From Adiantum capillus-veneris (taxonomy: Eukaryota; Streptophyta; Polypodiopsida; Polypodiales; Pteridaceae), in assembly GCA_014529385.2 (NCBI GenBank), contig CM043946.1, positions 21,010,577 through 21,074,576 of the forward strand: 64,000 bases of DNA, given 5' to 3'. The translations under genes and the position numbers were made by a program. Position 1 is the first letter of the stretch; every line of letters starts with the position of its first letter. Shown here piece after piece: positions 1 through 11,506 of the stretch. The notes below the pieces were generated by a model. That model did not search any database. It worked only from the letters and a program-made list of their open reading frames with translations, and had not been told where the DNA came from.

Positions 1-480
1 GTTCTGCCCTGAAACTATAACAACCAATATCATCCATAAAAAATCTGATGAACTTACCCAAGCATGGCCCGAACACCTTGTTCATCTAATCTTGAAATGT
101 AGCATACATTCACCAGTCCAAAAGGCATCCTGCGGTAGGCAAAGCACCCCCATGGAGAAATGAAGGTAGTCTTTAACTGATCCTCCAGAGAAATACCAAT
201 TTAAAAATATCGTGAAAAACCATCAATAATAGAATAGCGTTCATGTCCGACAACCTGGTTTAAAATCTCATCCTAAAATGGCAGAGGGTAGTGATTCCGC
301 TTGGTCGTAGTATTCAAAGGTTTATAGTCTACACATACTCGCCATTTTTCATTCTTCTTTGGGGTAATGGCAACATGAGAAACCCACTCAGACTCTTTCA
401 CAAGATATATAATACTTGCCTCAAGCAACTTGTTGATCTCCTGCCATAGAGCCTCCTTCTGAATATCTCCCAGCCTCCTT
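1..480 (-). pseudogene. Reverse transcriptase fragment of relic F
   Basis: Minus-strand translation in shifting frames gives the start of a gypsy reverse transcriptase: WVSHVAITPKKNEKWRVCVD at about 300-390, then LKTTFISPWGCFAYRRMPF at about 125-180. These are the template-grip and pre-catalytic blocks of Ty3/gypsy RT. The catalytic xxDD block is not inside the window or is damaged. The enzyme would copy element RNA into DNA in virus-like particles. Frame breaks make it non-functional. Confidence 0.75.
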
Positions 481-500
481 AGCTTCTGTGCTTTTGGCCT

Positions 501-899
501 CTATCCGTCTTTAAGTAGGATCTGATGCTCCACTCCTTTAGCTCCTCTCAGATCTTTATACTCTATCGCAAATAGGTCGAGATAGGATGCACATAGGTCC
601 ATATAGCCTTCCTTCTCTTGCTTTGTTAAATTTGTATCTAGCATATCTTCCACCTCTTTAGCCTTCATACTACAGACATGTGCTTGCATACCTTTCCTTG
701 CAATGATAGAGTCTATGGTGACTCCGAATAAATCTGTATCTAGCTTCAATAAATCTTCTTCGCTCTCCTCCTCTTCAACACTGGTGAACCCTTCATCATA
801 AGTAGACTCAGTTTCATAATCGTAACTGGTGCTAAAGTCTTGATTATCTCCCCCGGCTGATGGATGAAAGCGGCTCTCCTTGGTTTTTAGATCCAACAC
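501..899 (-). pseudogene. Acidic protease-RT linker of relic F
   Basis: An open stretch of 132 codons rich in Glu, Asp and Ser (EEEESEEDLLKLD), ending in YLDLFAIEYKDLRGAKGVEH. The same arrangement, an acidic stretch followed by a FPDLF-like segment just before RT, occurs in the Gag-Pol of element E (57488-59095). This identifies it as the non-enzymatic spacer between protease and reverse transcriptase. It has no recognised catalytic role and is fragmented from its neighbours by frame shifts. Confidence 0.6.
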
Positions 900-917
900 A
901 ATCTATCCTCCATTTTC

Positions 918-1317
918 TCAATCTGGCAAAGTAAACACCCCCTCCTCCCAGTCTTGCTTGGCCCCAATTGCCAACAACCATGGCCTCCCCAATATAATTG
1001 GATAAGCATTTTCTCCTGCGTTCATGACAAAAAAATTGATTAAGCATTCAACTCCCATAACCTTTACCTTCACATCCTGTGCCACTCCTAAACATGGAGC
1101 TTTGGTATGGTTGGCCATCCTCGCTCATTCGCACATTGGACCTGACAACAGCTTTAATACCAATATCCCTCATAGCAGATTCAGTGATCACACAGACTTG
1201 GGCACCACCATCAATATACGCTTGAACATGATTCTTCTTTTCAAGAAAAACGTCCACCACTGGAAGCACATCGGTCGGACTCCCCACCCTTGATGCTAGA
1301 TTCTGTACCACATGCAC
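918..1317 (-). pseudogene. Retroelement aspartic protease of relic F
   Basis: Two overlapping minus-strand frames together cover a retropepsin-like protease. The N-terminal half (1048-1317) has AYIDGGAQVCVITESAM with the catalytic Asp in D-G-G; the C-terminal half (918-1118) has NAYPIILGRPWLLAIGAKQD, the usual ILGRPWL block. The change of frame between the halves is a disabling frameshift. Element E carries the same protease in one frame, which supports the call. In a living element it would cut the Gag-Pol polyprotein. Confidence 0.75.
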
Positions 1318-1739
1318 ATCTCCTCCTACTTAAGAAAGCCTTGTACTGACACTGGTTGACCACTGCCACCTTAATTTAGGGTTTAATGCAAGCAACTGTC
1401 CAAAAGTGATGTTAGCCTTTTGATTTTGAACATCTCTTACCAGATCGTATTCCGGATTACCCCGTCCCAACTGAAAATCCTTTTGAGTAATTCTTCATCT
1501 TTGTCTTCTTTTGCTTGGCTCTTGCTGCTCTCTACCTTCGTTCACCTTCTCTTTACCCTTGTTTGCTCTAGTTTCACATTCCGTCTCGGTCTCTCTTTCG
1601 CCTCGTGCTCTTTTGTTGGCCATAATATCAACCTCCCGCATGTCAACACCAATAATATTAACCCTTTGCACTTCATCATTACCTAACGGAGACGCGTGTG
1701 CTTGGTTTTCGGCTGCTTGCTGCTCACTTTGACCATTAA

Positions 1740-2287
1740 ACTATGCATGACCCCTGCCTCGACCACACAGAGGATACATGCCGCCCCTTTCCCTCGGTGG
1801 GTGAGGGCAATTTGGAGTATAGTGGCCCTCCTCTCCGCAATTGTAACATCTGTCAGGCAATTGCCTAGCCCTGCCTGTTCATGTCCTTGCTTCACCTCTC
1901 TCCATAACACTTAAATGCAACTCTTGCATTTGCTCATACAAATCTTGAACTGTATGTACCCATTGTTGAGGAACGGTTGCTACCCCTCGATAGGCTTATT
2001 CTCCATTTGAACTTCTTCTCTCGGATTTGAGGTTGGATTGGAAACCCTATCGCTTAGTACCCCAATGCACCTTGCTCAATCTTCTTTTTAATTTTCCGGC
2101 TCTTAGACTGTGCAATAGCAACAGCCACGCTGTAATTCTCTAGGCCCTCAAAATTCACCTTTTCACAAACTTTGGGATGAAAACAAGCCATAAAATTTTC
2201 CAATTTAAAGTACTCACAACCATTGGCCAATTGCATGGCCACTTCAAAGTCCCTCCAGCACTCTTCGAAGCGGGCGAGGAAAACCAT
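1740..2287 (-). pseudogene. Gag (capsid end and CCHC nucleocapsid) of relic F
   Basis: The minus strand at 1807-1848 encodes a zinc knuckle, CYNCGEEGHYTPNC (C-x2-C-x4-H-x4-C), followed by PHPPRERGGMYPL, very like the CYNCGELGHISPQC knuckle of element E. 2054-2287 encodes a 77-residue capsid-end stretch with FHPKVCEKVNFEGLENYSVA, which lines up with the E segment FLAGLWENIRWRVELKKPRT. The parts lie in different frames. Gag would form the particle shell and bind element RNA. Confidence 0.7.
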
Positions 2288-3689
2288 ACGCAGTGGATTT
2301 TTATAGTTTTTTATTTTAATAGAGCTTTAATCTTCTTGTAGTCATTAATTTTCAATATTTTATGTGATATTTTATTCAAGGAATGTTTTTGCCTAAAGTG
2401 GCACATGTTTTGGTTTGAAATTGATCCTTATGCAAAGGGATGCAACCAAACTTTTTACAAATTATCAATATATGTAAGATACGGAGTTAGATATTTATTG
2501 CAACATTGTTTGTATATATAGAGGAGTTGGTTAGTATGGAAGGGATTGCATATAGAAGGTTTCTCTAATATGGGTGCACACACACAACATTTCTCCATTA
2601 CTAATAGTGAAGTCCCTGGCCACTCAATGTAGCATTTTAGTTTGGATTGTGTGAGCACCATGTCATTCGCTATAGAAATTTAATAAATAACATTGATGTA
2701 AAACTCTTGAGCTTATTATGTTCAAAGGTTCAAGGGGATAGCTATGGGTTGTTGTTTGTTAGCATTTCGTCAATCTTAGCAGTAATGAGGATGTATGACT
2801 TGCTAGAGTGCCCTGTGAATTGTTCATATAGGAGCATAATAGGTTCCATCCTCGTAATTGGTTATGCTGGTGGGGTAGGCATAAAGAGTTGATATGTTTT
2901 GGTAGCTCAAAAGGTAATATAAATAAACATGTGAATTTGCCAATAGGCATCATTCATTAAGTTGCTCCATTTATCATAAAATAACGAGAGTTATGATTAG
3001 CTATAGGCTTTATATATATGATCAAATTGATGCTGATGTGAATGTCAACGTGAAGGCATTAGTAATGCTAACGGGAGAAAAGCCAAGTAACTATGTAGAA
3101 CAAGAGATCACCGAACAAGCTTTCGCTCGATGGTGGCAATTGAAACTTGCTAGGCAAGTAAATATTTGAAGACATGCATTTTGAATTTGTGCAAGCCATG
3201 GGTATTGAATTGCCTAATGGTGGGTGAAACAAGAAGACAAAGTGTAATGCACCTAGCTAAAAGTGGCAATGTCTATTTGAATCCTCTTGTGAATCTATAC
3301 ATGTTTTGGTAAGGAGTGACAGTCCTTTCAGTGGAGTTGTCCTCAAGTGTTTGTTCATGCGATGAATGAAGAGGACCCCCAACCTACACGATATATGAAA
3401 TACAGGGAATGATGTTAGTGTATGTGAGCTTCATGTGTTGAAAATTGCAGCACTTTGATTGCATGGAGACTACCCAACCTAGGATTTTGAAAACCGGGGG
3501 AGATTGCCTAACATTTGACCAACTTGCTTGAAAAACACCAACTAGTTCAAACACGGTGTCTTCAAGAGGACCCAAGAATGCTCACAAAATTGTGAAGCAT
3601 TTCATCAAAGCTCTTGGTGTACCACACAGTCACACAAAGACTTATGTTCGCTCAAAGGAGAGGGAGTGAGTGAGTAAGAGAGAGAGAGA

Positions 3690-3747
<58 letters not shown>

Positions 3748-6700
3748 TTGCACACTAATTTCTCGTTACACAATGGTTGTTGAAACTAAAGGTGCATGAA
3801 CTATGACGAGGTGTAGTAGATTTGCAAACGGGTGTCATCATATACATGTGGTAGTGATGTGTGTGAACACACTAGGACCATTGGGGCAATGTTTCCCTCT
3901 TTAGGAGGTTTTTTCCCCCGTGCATTGTATATACAGTGGTATAGCCAAAGTGTGTAAACCCTAGAAGGTGGCATGGGCAGATATGTGCAGGCTAGCTGAA
4001 GCTTGGCAAAAGGTTGGAGGAGCTAGGAAGATCATGGGTTGACAGACAGCGATGGAGGTGTATGACTGATGCGGTTTATAGGCCAAGGAAGGCTCCATGA
4101 GGGGCTAATTTTGGGAGAAAATGAAGGAGATGTGAGGTGCAATCTTTGGGTCTAGGAATTAAGAGTTTGAAGTGATGAAGGAGCAGGTCAAGATGGCTCA
4201 TCAAACAGAGCTATGGAGCCCAAGTTATGGGAGGTTGAAGGTTTAGTGTATTGCAGATTCTTGCCAGACAGGGGAACTGGGGACAAATGGTCCAAGTGGA
4301 AGTCAAGATATAGGTGTGTAGTGCTCGATTTATGGAGCCTATGTGTCTTTTCAAATTGCAGATAGGAGCCACAGATTGCAAGTTATGGCTAGTTGAAGTT
4401 TTGTCGGGGGCTAGGTTGGTGCCCACCTGACCACATGGGGAATTTTGCAATCCAGCGTCTTTTGAGTTGTGGCAAGATTCTAGGGCAGGAAATGTAATGT
4501 ATGGAGCTAGCAGGAGTTGAATGCATGTCAAACGGAGTCCAGAACAAAAAGTTATAGTGGTCGGAAGATTGAGTGCCTTTGTCTGAAGTTGATTGCAGAT
4601 GATTTGGTCGGGTTTTGCGGCCTCAGTTCAAGGGCTCAAGAAATTGTGAGAAGCGGCTTGAGCCGGGGGTGTTCAAGTAGACATGATGAATTATTGGCGG
4701 GTTTTTGCGTCTTGGAAATCCAACCCTGGACTGGGATACTGCAGGTTGGTGAAGAGTGGGGAAAAAAATATAAGTAGATGTTTTTTTGTAAAAGGTTTTG
4801 GAGCTTCAAAACTCACCCCAAGAGCAGGCGCCCCAACTGCCGCCACATGGTAGAGTACATATCCCACATACGCAGGCAAGGTCTCATATTCAAGAGTTTA
4901 AGGGAAGCAGTGTGACCCACATTGGGATGTCGAAGCGAGTGAGAGAGTAAGCTCTCATGGCGATGGCGCTTTGGGCGGTGGCTCTTGTTGGGCGCTGCGA
5001 GTGCCGTCCTGACGGTGCTTAGAGGCCATTTATACGGAGGTATTGGCGTGCTGATGCGGAGGCAGCCAACGGCTGGCGGTGCTACATTGGTTCATAGTGA
5101 TGATGTGGCAGCCGGTTGGGCCTTAGTCCCGTGCCCGATGAGGCAAATGTTTTTTGAGGGCAAAGTGCCCCCCCCAATAGCGATGTTGCTATTGCTCTAG
5201 AGGGGAGGGGTCCCGCAAGAGATAGAGAGAGAGAGCATGAGCCCGAGACCAGTCAAGAGGAGGGTCTCACGGCCAGTGGACAACTAGCAAGAGAGTGAAA
5301 TAAAGCAAGTCCAAGGAGGCCCAAAGGTCCAAGACAAGCAAGAAGGGGAGCATGTAATAGAGGGGTCAAATGAGAGAGAGTCACCACTCAACTACTCAAC
5401 TACAAAACAATTGACTCAAAGAGTAGTAAGTATCAATCTCCACTCTAATAGTTTGAAATTTATTTGACAACAATGAACAAAAGAACAAATTATTGCAATC
5501 TTTCATTTTTCATACAAACATGTCAGAGTAAGAATACTTAGTAAATAGAATTGAGATGCTAAATGAGATCTATGGCAATGGTTTCTCAACATAACAAAAT
5601 AGTCTTATGAACTCCTTGCTACTAATCTACCATAATTGCAACTTTTGAGACACACACGTCTAGATCCACACAATGTCTTAGGAGAACACAATGTCTTGTG
5701 TTCTCCCATCTTTGTCATTGAGGATCCAAATTAAATGTCAATCTACAAGATTCAAATAATTCACTATAATCAAATCAACTCACCTTAAAAGTGCCCTTCC
5801 AAAGCAATATTGCTTTTAACTAACCCTTCCACAAGAAGGGGATTTTTTTTATATATCCCTTCAAAGGTAAATCCTAAAAAATTGTCAATTTCTCTGAGAG
5901 GTCAAATATGGCATTCAAGGGCTCTACAACCTTAAAAACCAAACTATAATTCCCAATTGCGATAAATGTTTCATTCTAACTAGGCGCTTAAGGCAAAAGT
6001 ACTTAATAATCTCAAGGTTTTGTCATTTAAACAATTGAGCGTCCCATTTTTATTAATACTTAAACATGCTTACACAAATTTTAGCCAAGAAAAGAAATAT
6101 TCATATATATATTATTACTATTATTATTTTATTTTATTTTTTAACGAAAGAGGAAGACATATATAAATATATATATATATATATATTTCTTTGTCTTTTA
6201 AATCAATTTCATGTCACACACATAAATATTTTATAGAATTTAGGTTTTCACAATTGTATGTACATATTGATAAGGCGAAAAACATGGGAATAGGTGAGCT
6301 TACATCTATAATTCCGATTGTTATAGCTAGAAGATCCTCAATAATAGAAATGTCTAATCCTCAATACTCACGCCTCCCTTTATACCACCCCCCTTCCTCC
6401 CTCCCTCCCCCCTCCATTATACATATGGTGTAACCATGAAATAATAGGGGGCAACCTCTTATTGTATAAGCATATGTGCGATCTGGAAGAACGGGAAGGT
6501 TTGAGTAAAAAGACTTTTGTCAGCATAAGACTCTTGTCCATATCCATGTTCATGTAATAAAACAGTTGCATCATTGGAGTGTGAGATGTATAACTACCAA
6601 CACATATTTTCCATGCTGCATAGATAGCTTGTTTTTGCCATCGGTGGCTACTTCATAATAATTGCATTTTTTTATTTTTTTTAATATTCTATTAGTGAAG

Positions 6701-6838
6701 TGTAGATGAAAACAATTCTCCAAAATGTAAAAACAATTTACAAGTCCCTTTGAAACCCACCGATAAGGGTGATTGGCATGAGTAGTCTTCCTAGGTTAAG
6801 GGATTCTGTCATTTATTTGGATTTCTTGGAAAATTGGC
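2288..6838. other. Repeat-rich DNA with no recognisable gene
   Basis: No open frame here resembles a known protein. It holds an AG tract at 3676-3745, an AT tract at 6158-6186 and, at 4200-4600, three loosely repeated phrases of the form 'tggagcc...gcaagttatgg...gttgaag'. Such phrasing is often met in plant LTRs, but I found no partner copy in the window. The GC-rich short frame at 4985-5200 has no homology that I recognise. Confidence 0.5.
3676..3745. repeat. (AG)n microsatellite
   Basis: About 70 bases of almost uninterrupted AG dinucleotides with one GGG interruption. It is the first of many AG/CT tracts in the window. Confidence 0.97.
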
Positions 6839-7277
6839 CAGCGCTAGCATTGTTTTGGGAGTTGTATTGTCTTAATATTCTCCTTGGAGCAATGATGTTT
6901 GCCATGATATGATCGTGTGTACACAATGAAACTATATAGGCAAATAACAATAATCCTATTAAAGACAATAATCACCAATTAGTATTCTACACTTGTTCAC
7001 TAGTGTACAAGATCATGCACGCGAAGAGAGAGAGACAGACAGAGAGAGAGAGGATTGTGCACAAGTATATCGAGGCAGTCACAAATATTGTGCATATGGG
7101 TGTTAAAGTTTATAAAAACTTACACAAAAATAGATTTTAGAGAGAGAGAGAGAGACAGAGACGTTGTCCAAGGATTTTCCTTATTTGTAGAGGCAAAGAG
7201 ACATAGAGAGAGGGCAGGGACATTGTAGGAACTATTCCACAAAACAATGTGTACGTGTGTGTGTGTCTGTGTGTGTA

Positions 7278-7326
<49 letters not shown>

Positions 7327-7809
7327 GAGAGGATTTCGCTTACATGATCAAAATTAGTGAGTTTATATATTATTTGCTAAGTAGGTGGGTTAAAAACAAA
7401 AAAATTTCAGAGAATCTAAAAGCGAGTTATATAAGCGGATGCATTGGTCTAAAATGGCAAGCCCAAGGTGCTGCTGTTTTTGAAAAAGTTAACCCTCGAA
7501 TTTCTCACTTGCATGCATTAGTTGCACATCCATGATAATGACATGACCTTTGAAATGCTGTAGAAAAATGTAGGTTATCAGGTGAACTAGGTGAACTAGG
7601 GTCATGCTCTCTCTGAGAATGTCATTATAAGATAAATGAATATAGGCACCCGCAATCTATCATTTGCATGCATTTCACATCCACCATCATAATAACATGA
7701 CATTCAAAAGCCTCAAGGCAATGTAGATTATTAGGTGAAACCTTCATCGCAACATTTGGAACAAGAGCGGGTCTGAGAATTCATGAAAATCAAAGCTGCA
7801 CCAGAAGGA
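6839..7809. repeat. Duplication unit, copy 1, left part (A1)
   Basis: Begins with 'cagcgctagcattgttttgg' and ends at 'caccagaagga'. The same sequence, with scattered changes, recurs at 12781-13690. Shared landmarks include the Asn-rich AT stretch with 'ctatataggcaaataac', a TG/GA microsatellite, and 'gcatttggaacaagagcggg' style text near the right end. Copy 1 is interrupted by the insertion at 7810 and continues at 11507. No coding content is recognised. Confidence 0.85.
7254..7331. repeat. (TG)n-(GA)n compound microsatellite
   Basis: A TG-rich run passes directly into a GA run of about 40 bases. The homologous place in copy 2 (about 13187-13207) keeps only the TG part. Confidence 0.9.
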
Positions 7810-8074
7810 GTTAGGTCTTCGGGAGTGCCACCCTCTCTACCTCCCCTTCCTCCTCTTGCCGCCCATGTGCTTCCTCCTCTTCCCTTCCTCCTCCTCCACA
7901 GGCTCCTCCTCCAAAATCTTTCCTCTCCTCCACCTCCTCTCTTCATCTACTCCTCTAACCACCTTCCCTTCCTCCAGCTCCTCCTCTAGAAACCACCATC
8001 CCTTCCCTAAAGTCCTCCTATCTCCTACTCCCTTCTTCCTCTCTTTTCTTAGTCGCTCTATAACCCCTCTCCTT

Positions 8075-8078
<4 letters not shown>

Positions 8079-8163
<85 letters not shown>

Positions 8164-8244
8164 CTGTCTTCCCTCTCTGCGTGTGTCTCTCTCTCACCCG
8201 CCACCCCTCTCTCTCGTTGTCTCCCCCCCCACCCCCCCCCCCCC

Positions 8245-8286
<42 letters not shown>

Positions 8287-8320
8287 ACTAGGACAAGAGG
8301 GAAGGGTGGCAAGGGTAGAA

Positions 8321-8381
<61 letters not shown>

Positions 8382-8384
8382 GAC
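8079..8384. repeat. CT / poly-C / AC microsatellite cluster
   Basis: A CT run of about 80 bases (8079-8160) is followed by a poly-C stretch with one A (8223-8246), a short CT run, an AC run (8262-8288) and another CT run (8322-8384). Open frames across it are runs of Ser-Leu or Arg-Glu and are not genes. Confidence 0.95.
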
Positions 8385-8750
8385 AATACACACACATACA
8401 GACACACTAGGACGATAGGGAAGGGTGGCAAGGGGAGAGAGAGAGAGAGAGGGTGCAGAGAGCTATTTAAAAAAAACAAAGCACTAGCAGTATCTCTAGT
8501 GCCTCCGTTTTTTTGTGAAAGAGGGAGAGAGGGGGAGAGAAAGAGAGAGTGATAGCGGGAGGGGAAGAGAGAGGGGGGGCATTGGGAGGGAGAGAGAGAT
8601 CAAGAGAAGAGGGGTGGCAGGTGGAGAGAGAGTAGGAGGCTGGGAGGGAGAAAGAAAGCAAGCGCGGGGGGGGGGTTGTACAAGGTGAGCCCGTCTTTCT
8701 TTTAAAAAAAATAAAAATACACTTCACCTCTCTCCCTCAGAATTTTGTCG

Positions 8751-8754
<4 letters not shown>

Positions 8755-8823
<69 letters not shown>
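8755..8823. repeat. (CT)n microsatellite
   Basis: An uninterrupted CT run of about 70 bases preceded by six C residues. The flanks are also pyrimidine-rich. Confidence 0.95.
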
Positions 8824-8826
<3 letters not shown>

Positions 8827-8910
8827 TATCAATCGATCTCTCTCCCACTGCATCTTCCTTTTTTCTTTCTCTGCCTCCTATCACATTGTCGCTTTTTGAG
8901 TCCCTCCAAT

Positions 8911-9040
8911 CCTAATGACAAATGAAATGAAATGCTATGATAATTGTCATCAAAAGGCCAAAATGACCCATGCGACCAAAATGATACATTCTTGGTGGAT
9001 CTAATACAATGTCTGGGTACAAAATATAATGAGAAAGAAG

Positions 9041-9081
<41 letters not shown>

Positions 9082-9190
9082 AATGAAATGAAATGTTATA
9101 TTAACGTCTTCAAAAGGCCAGAATGACCTATGAGACTAAACTATTACAAAAGTGGTGAATCTGTTACAATGTCTAGGTACCTTAGTACCA
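8911..9190. repeat. Imperfect direct repeat, two units of about 150 bp
   Basis: Both units start with repeated ATGAA words, then share 'tcaaaaggcca.aatgacc.atg' and 'acaatgtct.ggtac'. Unit 1 is about 8911-9030 and unit 2 about 9078-9190; an AG tract (9042-9079) separates them. No coding content is seen. Confidence 0.7.
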
Positions 9191-9425
9191 AAGTACTAAG
9201 TGTCAAAAGTGTGAAAATAAATGTGAAAAAGGAAATACAAAGTATTAAATAAACTTCTTAGGAGAATTCTGGGTGTCTGTCTAGAATGCTTCTAATCCTT
9301 TGTTGTAGTCTCCTCCGGTGAAGTGTGCTTCTGCATCTCGATCGTGGTTGTCTCGATTTCCTAAGCTCAATCGCCCTATCAATGAGGGTGTCTTTGGTAT
9401 GAATGTGGGTACTCCTTTGTGCTGG

Positions 9426-9932
9426 CTACTGGCCTCTTGCTTCTCCTTCCACTCCTACTTCTCTCGATCCGAAGAAATCTGTGATCTGCCTCTGAGGCTG
9501 TAGTGCTCTTTGTCTTCTCATTAGATTATCCCTGTGCCGATGTAGTTCCAGTAGGTACAAGCCTAAGCATCTTTGATCTTGGTATTGCATGACTCTATCT
9601 AGAGGTCCAAAGCCTTCTTTAAATAGGCAATGGAAACGCCCACGTATCTCATAGTATACGGTGCAATGGCATATGTAGTGTAATTCTGTCTCCGGCTCCA
9701 TTCCGCATAACTTGCAAATTCTGCTCTCAGGTGGGATTCCCCTAAATCTGCCAAATTCAATTTCCAGTTGGTGTGAGGATGTACGAATCTTACCAATAGC
9801 ACATCTCAAACCATGAGACAGGTGGGTATCCATGTAGCTCGGGTCAATCACAAATCCATCTTCAGATAGCATTAGGAAGTTTTCTTTGTAGTCGTCCATC
9901 TTCTGCCCAATTCTTGTGTAGGGTCTACCCAT
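9426..9932 (-). pseudogene. LINE ORF2 C-terminal fragment with CCHC zinc motif
   Basis: A 168-codon minus-strand frame contains CKLCGMEPETELHYICHC, a C-x2-C-x8-H-x4-C motif, preceded by RTSSHQLEIEFGRFRGIP and followed by aromatic and basic residues. This is the zinc-binding tail found after the reverse transcriptase in many non-LTR retrotransposons. No reverse transcriptase domain is present beside it. A second frame further upstream (to about 10126) continues with AITRKEINKIIRQDLIHLD, so there is a frameshift near 9930. The family assignment rests on the motif alone. Confidence 0.55.
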
Positions 9933-10025
9933 GTCCTCTTAGTATCCAGATGTATAAGATCCTGACGGATGATTTTATTAATCTCCTTTCGTGTAATTGC
10001 CAGTGATGGAGCCGCAAGAGAGTAT

Positions 10026-10085
<60 letters not shown>

Positions 10086-10345
10086 GGGCAGAGGGATCCG
10101 CAAGGGAAGTGAAGGTTTGGGCACACGGGGGGGGGGGGGGGGGGGGGGATTGTGAGAGGGGAGAGTGGAGTGTAGTTTTTTCTTTAAAAGGGAAAGAAAG
10201 GGGGAGAAGCGACCTCTCTCCCCCTTTCTTTCCCTTAAAAAAAAAAAACTACACTCCACTCTCCCCTCTCACAATCCCCCCCCCCCCCCCCCCCCCCCCC
10301 CCGCCTGTGCCCAAACCTTCACTTCCCTTGTGGATCCCTCTCCCC

Positions 10346-10399
<54 letters not shown>

Positions 10400-10736
10400 A
10401 TACTCTCTTGTGGCTCCATCACTGGCAATTACACGAACGGAGATTAATAAAATCATCCGTCAGGATCTTATACATCTGGATACTAAGAGGACATGGGTAG
10501 ACCCTACACAAGAATTGGGCAGAAGATGGACGACTACAAAAAAAACTTCCTCCAGCTATTTGAAGATGGATTTGTGATTGACCCGAGCTACATGGATACC
10601 CACCTGTCTCATGGTTTGAGATGTGCTATTGGTCAGATTCGTACATCCTCACACCAACTGGAAATTGAATTTGGCAGATTAAGGGGAATCCCACGTGAGA
10701 GCAAAATTTGCAAGTTATACGGAATGGAGCCAGAAA
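9705..10736. repeat. 1 kb palindrome (inverted repeat) centred near 10212
   Basis: The minus strand of 9705-10206 reads almost the same as the plus strand of 10217-10736. Paired landmarks are the LINE zinc-motif fragment, 'gacccatgtcctcttagtat'-type text, the AG/CT tract (10030-10081 against 10350-10394), the poly-G against poly-C run (10127-10148 against 10277-10302) and the central purine/pyrimidine block. The spacer is only about 10 bases. Arms differ by small changes and tract lengths. Confidence 0.9.
10493..10735 (+). pseudogene. Inverted partner copy of the LINE fragment
   Basis: The plus strand repeats the first 80 or so residues of the minus-strand frame at 9426-9932 (MGRPYTRIGQKMDDYK, then IRTSSHQLEIEFGR and ICKLYGMEPE). 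The second Cys of the C-x2-C motif is Tyr here, and the frame runs into an AG microsatellite at about 10748 before the His-Cys half, so the zinc motif is lost. It is the right arm of the palindrome and not an independent insertion. Confidence 0.6.
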
Positions 10737-10742
10737 GAGGTG

Positions 10743-10792
<50 letters not shown>

Positions 10793-10926
10793 GGAATGGG
10801 TTGGAGGGATCATGAGAGGGTCTGATTTTTTTTTTTAAAAAAACAAAGGCACTAGCAAAATCTCTAATGTTTTAGGTTTTTTTAGAGAGACAGAGAGAAA
10901 GAGAGGAGAATTTTAACGTTATAGAA

Positions 10927-10944
10927 AAGTATATATATATATAT

Positions 10945-10998
<54 letters not shown>

Positions 10999-11078
10999 GG
11001 GGGAGAGAGGGGTGGAGCTCACTCCACGAAGGGAGGAAAGGCAAGGGGGAGAGAGGGAGAGGGGAGGGGAAGGGGGGG

Positions 11079-11135
<57 letters not shown>

Positions 11136-11210
11136 GGGGGTGGGAGGGGGAGACAACAAGAGAGAGGGGTGGTGGGCAAGAGAGAGACACATGCACAGAG
11201 GGAAGACAGC

Positions 11211-11274
<64 letters not shown>
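10927..11274. repeat. AT and AG microsatellite cluster
   Basis: An AT run (about 10929-10947) is followed by AG runs at 10949-10995, 11079-11131 and 11215-11274, separated by G-rich spacers that share words such as 'ggggagagagggg', 'caacaagagagagg' and 'gacacatgcacagagggaag'. Together with the mirrored CT blocks at 8079-8384 this gives the insertion a strong strand-switching purine/pyrimidine pattern. Confidence 0.9.
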
Positions 11275-11278
<4 letters not shown>

Positions 11279-11506
11279 GTCCTTGGCTACTCCACTGGAG
11301 AGAGGGGCGGCAATTGGCGGCGATGGTAGGAGTAGGGGCGGCACATGGTGGTAGTAAGTTAGCACCACTAACCACCAGTGGTGGGCTAGGGTGGTGGGTG
11401 GTGATGGTTGCTAAGGGGTGGCAATGGGAGGTAGTGGTGGTGGGATGAAAAAAAAAAAAGCTCGCTCCAAAGCTCGCTTCATTGAGCTCACTCCTTAACC
11501 GTCCCC

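Larger units (their letters stand above)
1..2287 (-). mobile_element. Ty3/gypsy Tat-type retrotransposon relic F (gag-pr-RT part)
   Basis: Read on the minus strand, the order is Gag capsid end, CCHC knuckle, aspartic protease, acidic linker and reverse transcriptase, which then runs off the left edge of the window. The protease core (DGGAQVCVI), the knuckle and the linker resemble element E at 53272-61941, so both probably belong to one Tat-like lineage. Reading frames shift several times between domains, so this is a dead copy. No LTR was recognised to the right of 2287. Confidence 0.8.
7810..11506. mobile_element. 3.7 kb insertion flanked by an 11-bp direct repeat
   Basis: The flanks 7799-7809 and 11507-11517 are both CACCAGAAGGA. 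In the second copy of the surrounding duplication (about 13676-13686) the site is uninterrupted, with one substitution (CACTAGAAGGA). This is the signature of an insertion with an 11-bp target-site duplication after the tandem duplication. An 11-bp variable-type duplication fits LINE-style integration, and LINE fragments lie inside, but neither end looks like a clean LINE end (no terminal poly-A at the junction). The interior is dominated by CT/AG tracts, homopolymers and a palindrome. Confidence 0.75.

Noticed and set aside
4985-5200. 71-codon Ala/Leu-rich frame as a small gene
   Set aside because: It ends in a poly-C run, has no recognised domain and sits in LTR-like GC-rich text.
7856-8479. 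Open frames of Ser-Leu, Arg-Glu or Thr-His repeats on both strands
   Set aside because: They are translations of CT, AG and AC microsatellites and run on both strands at once. No real protein features.
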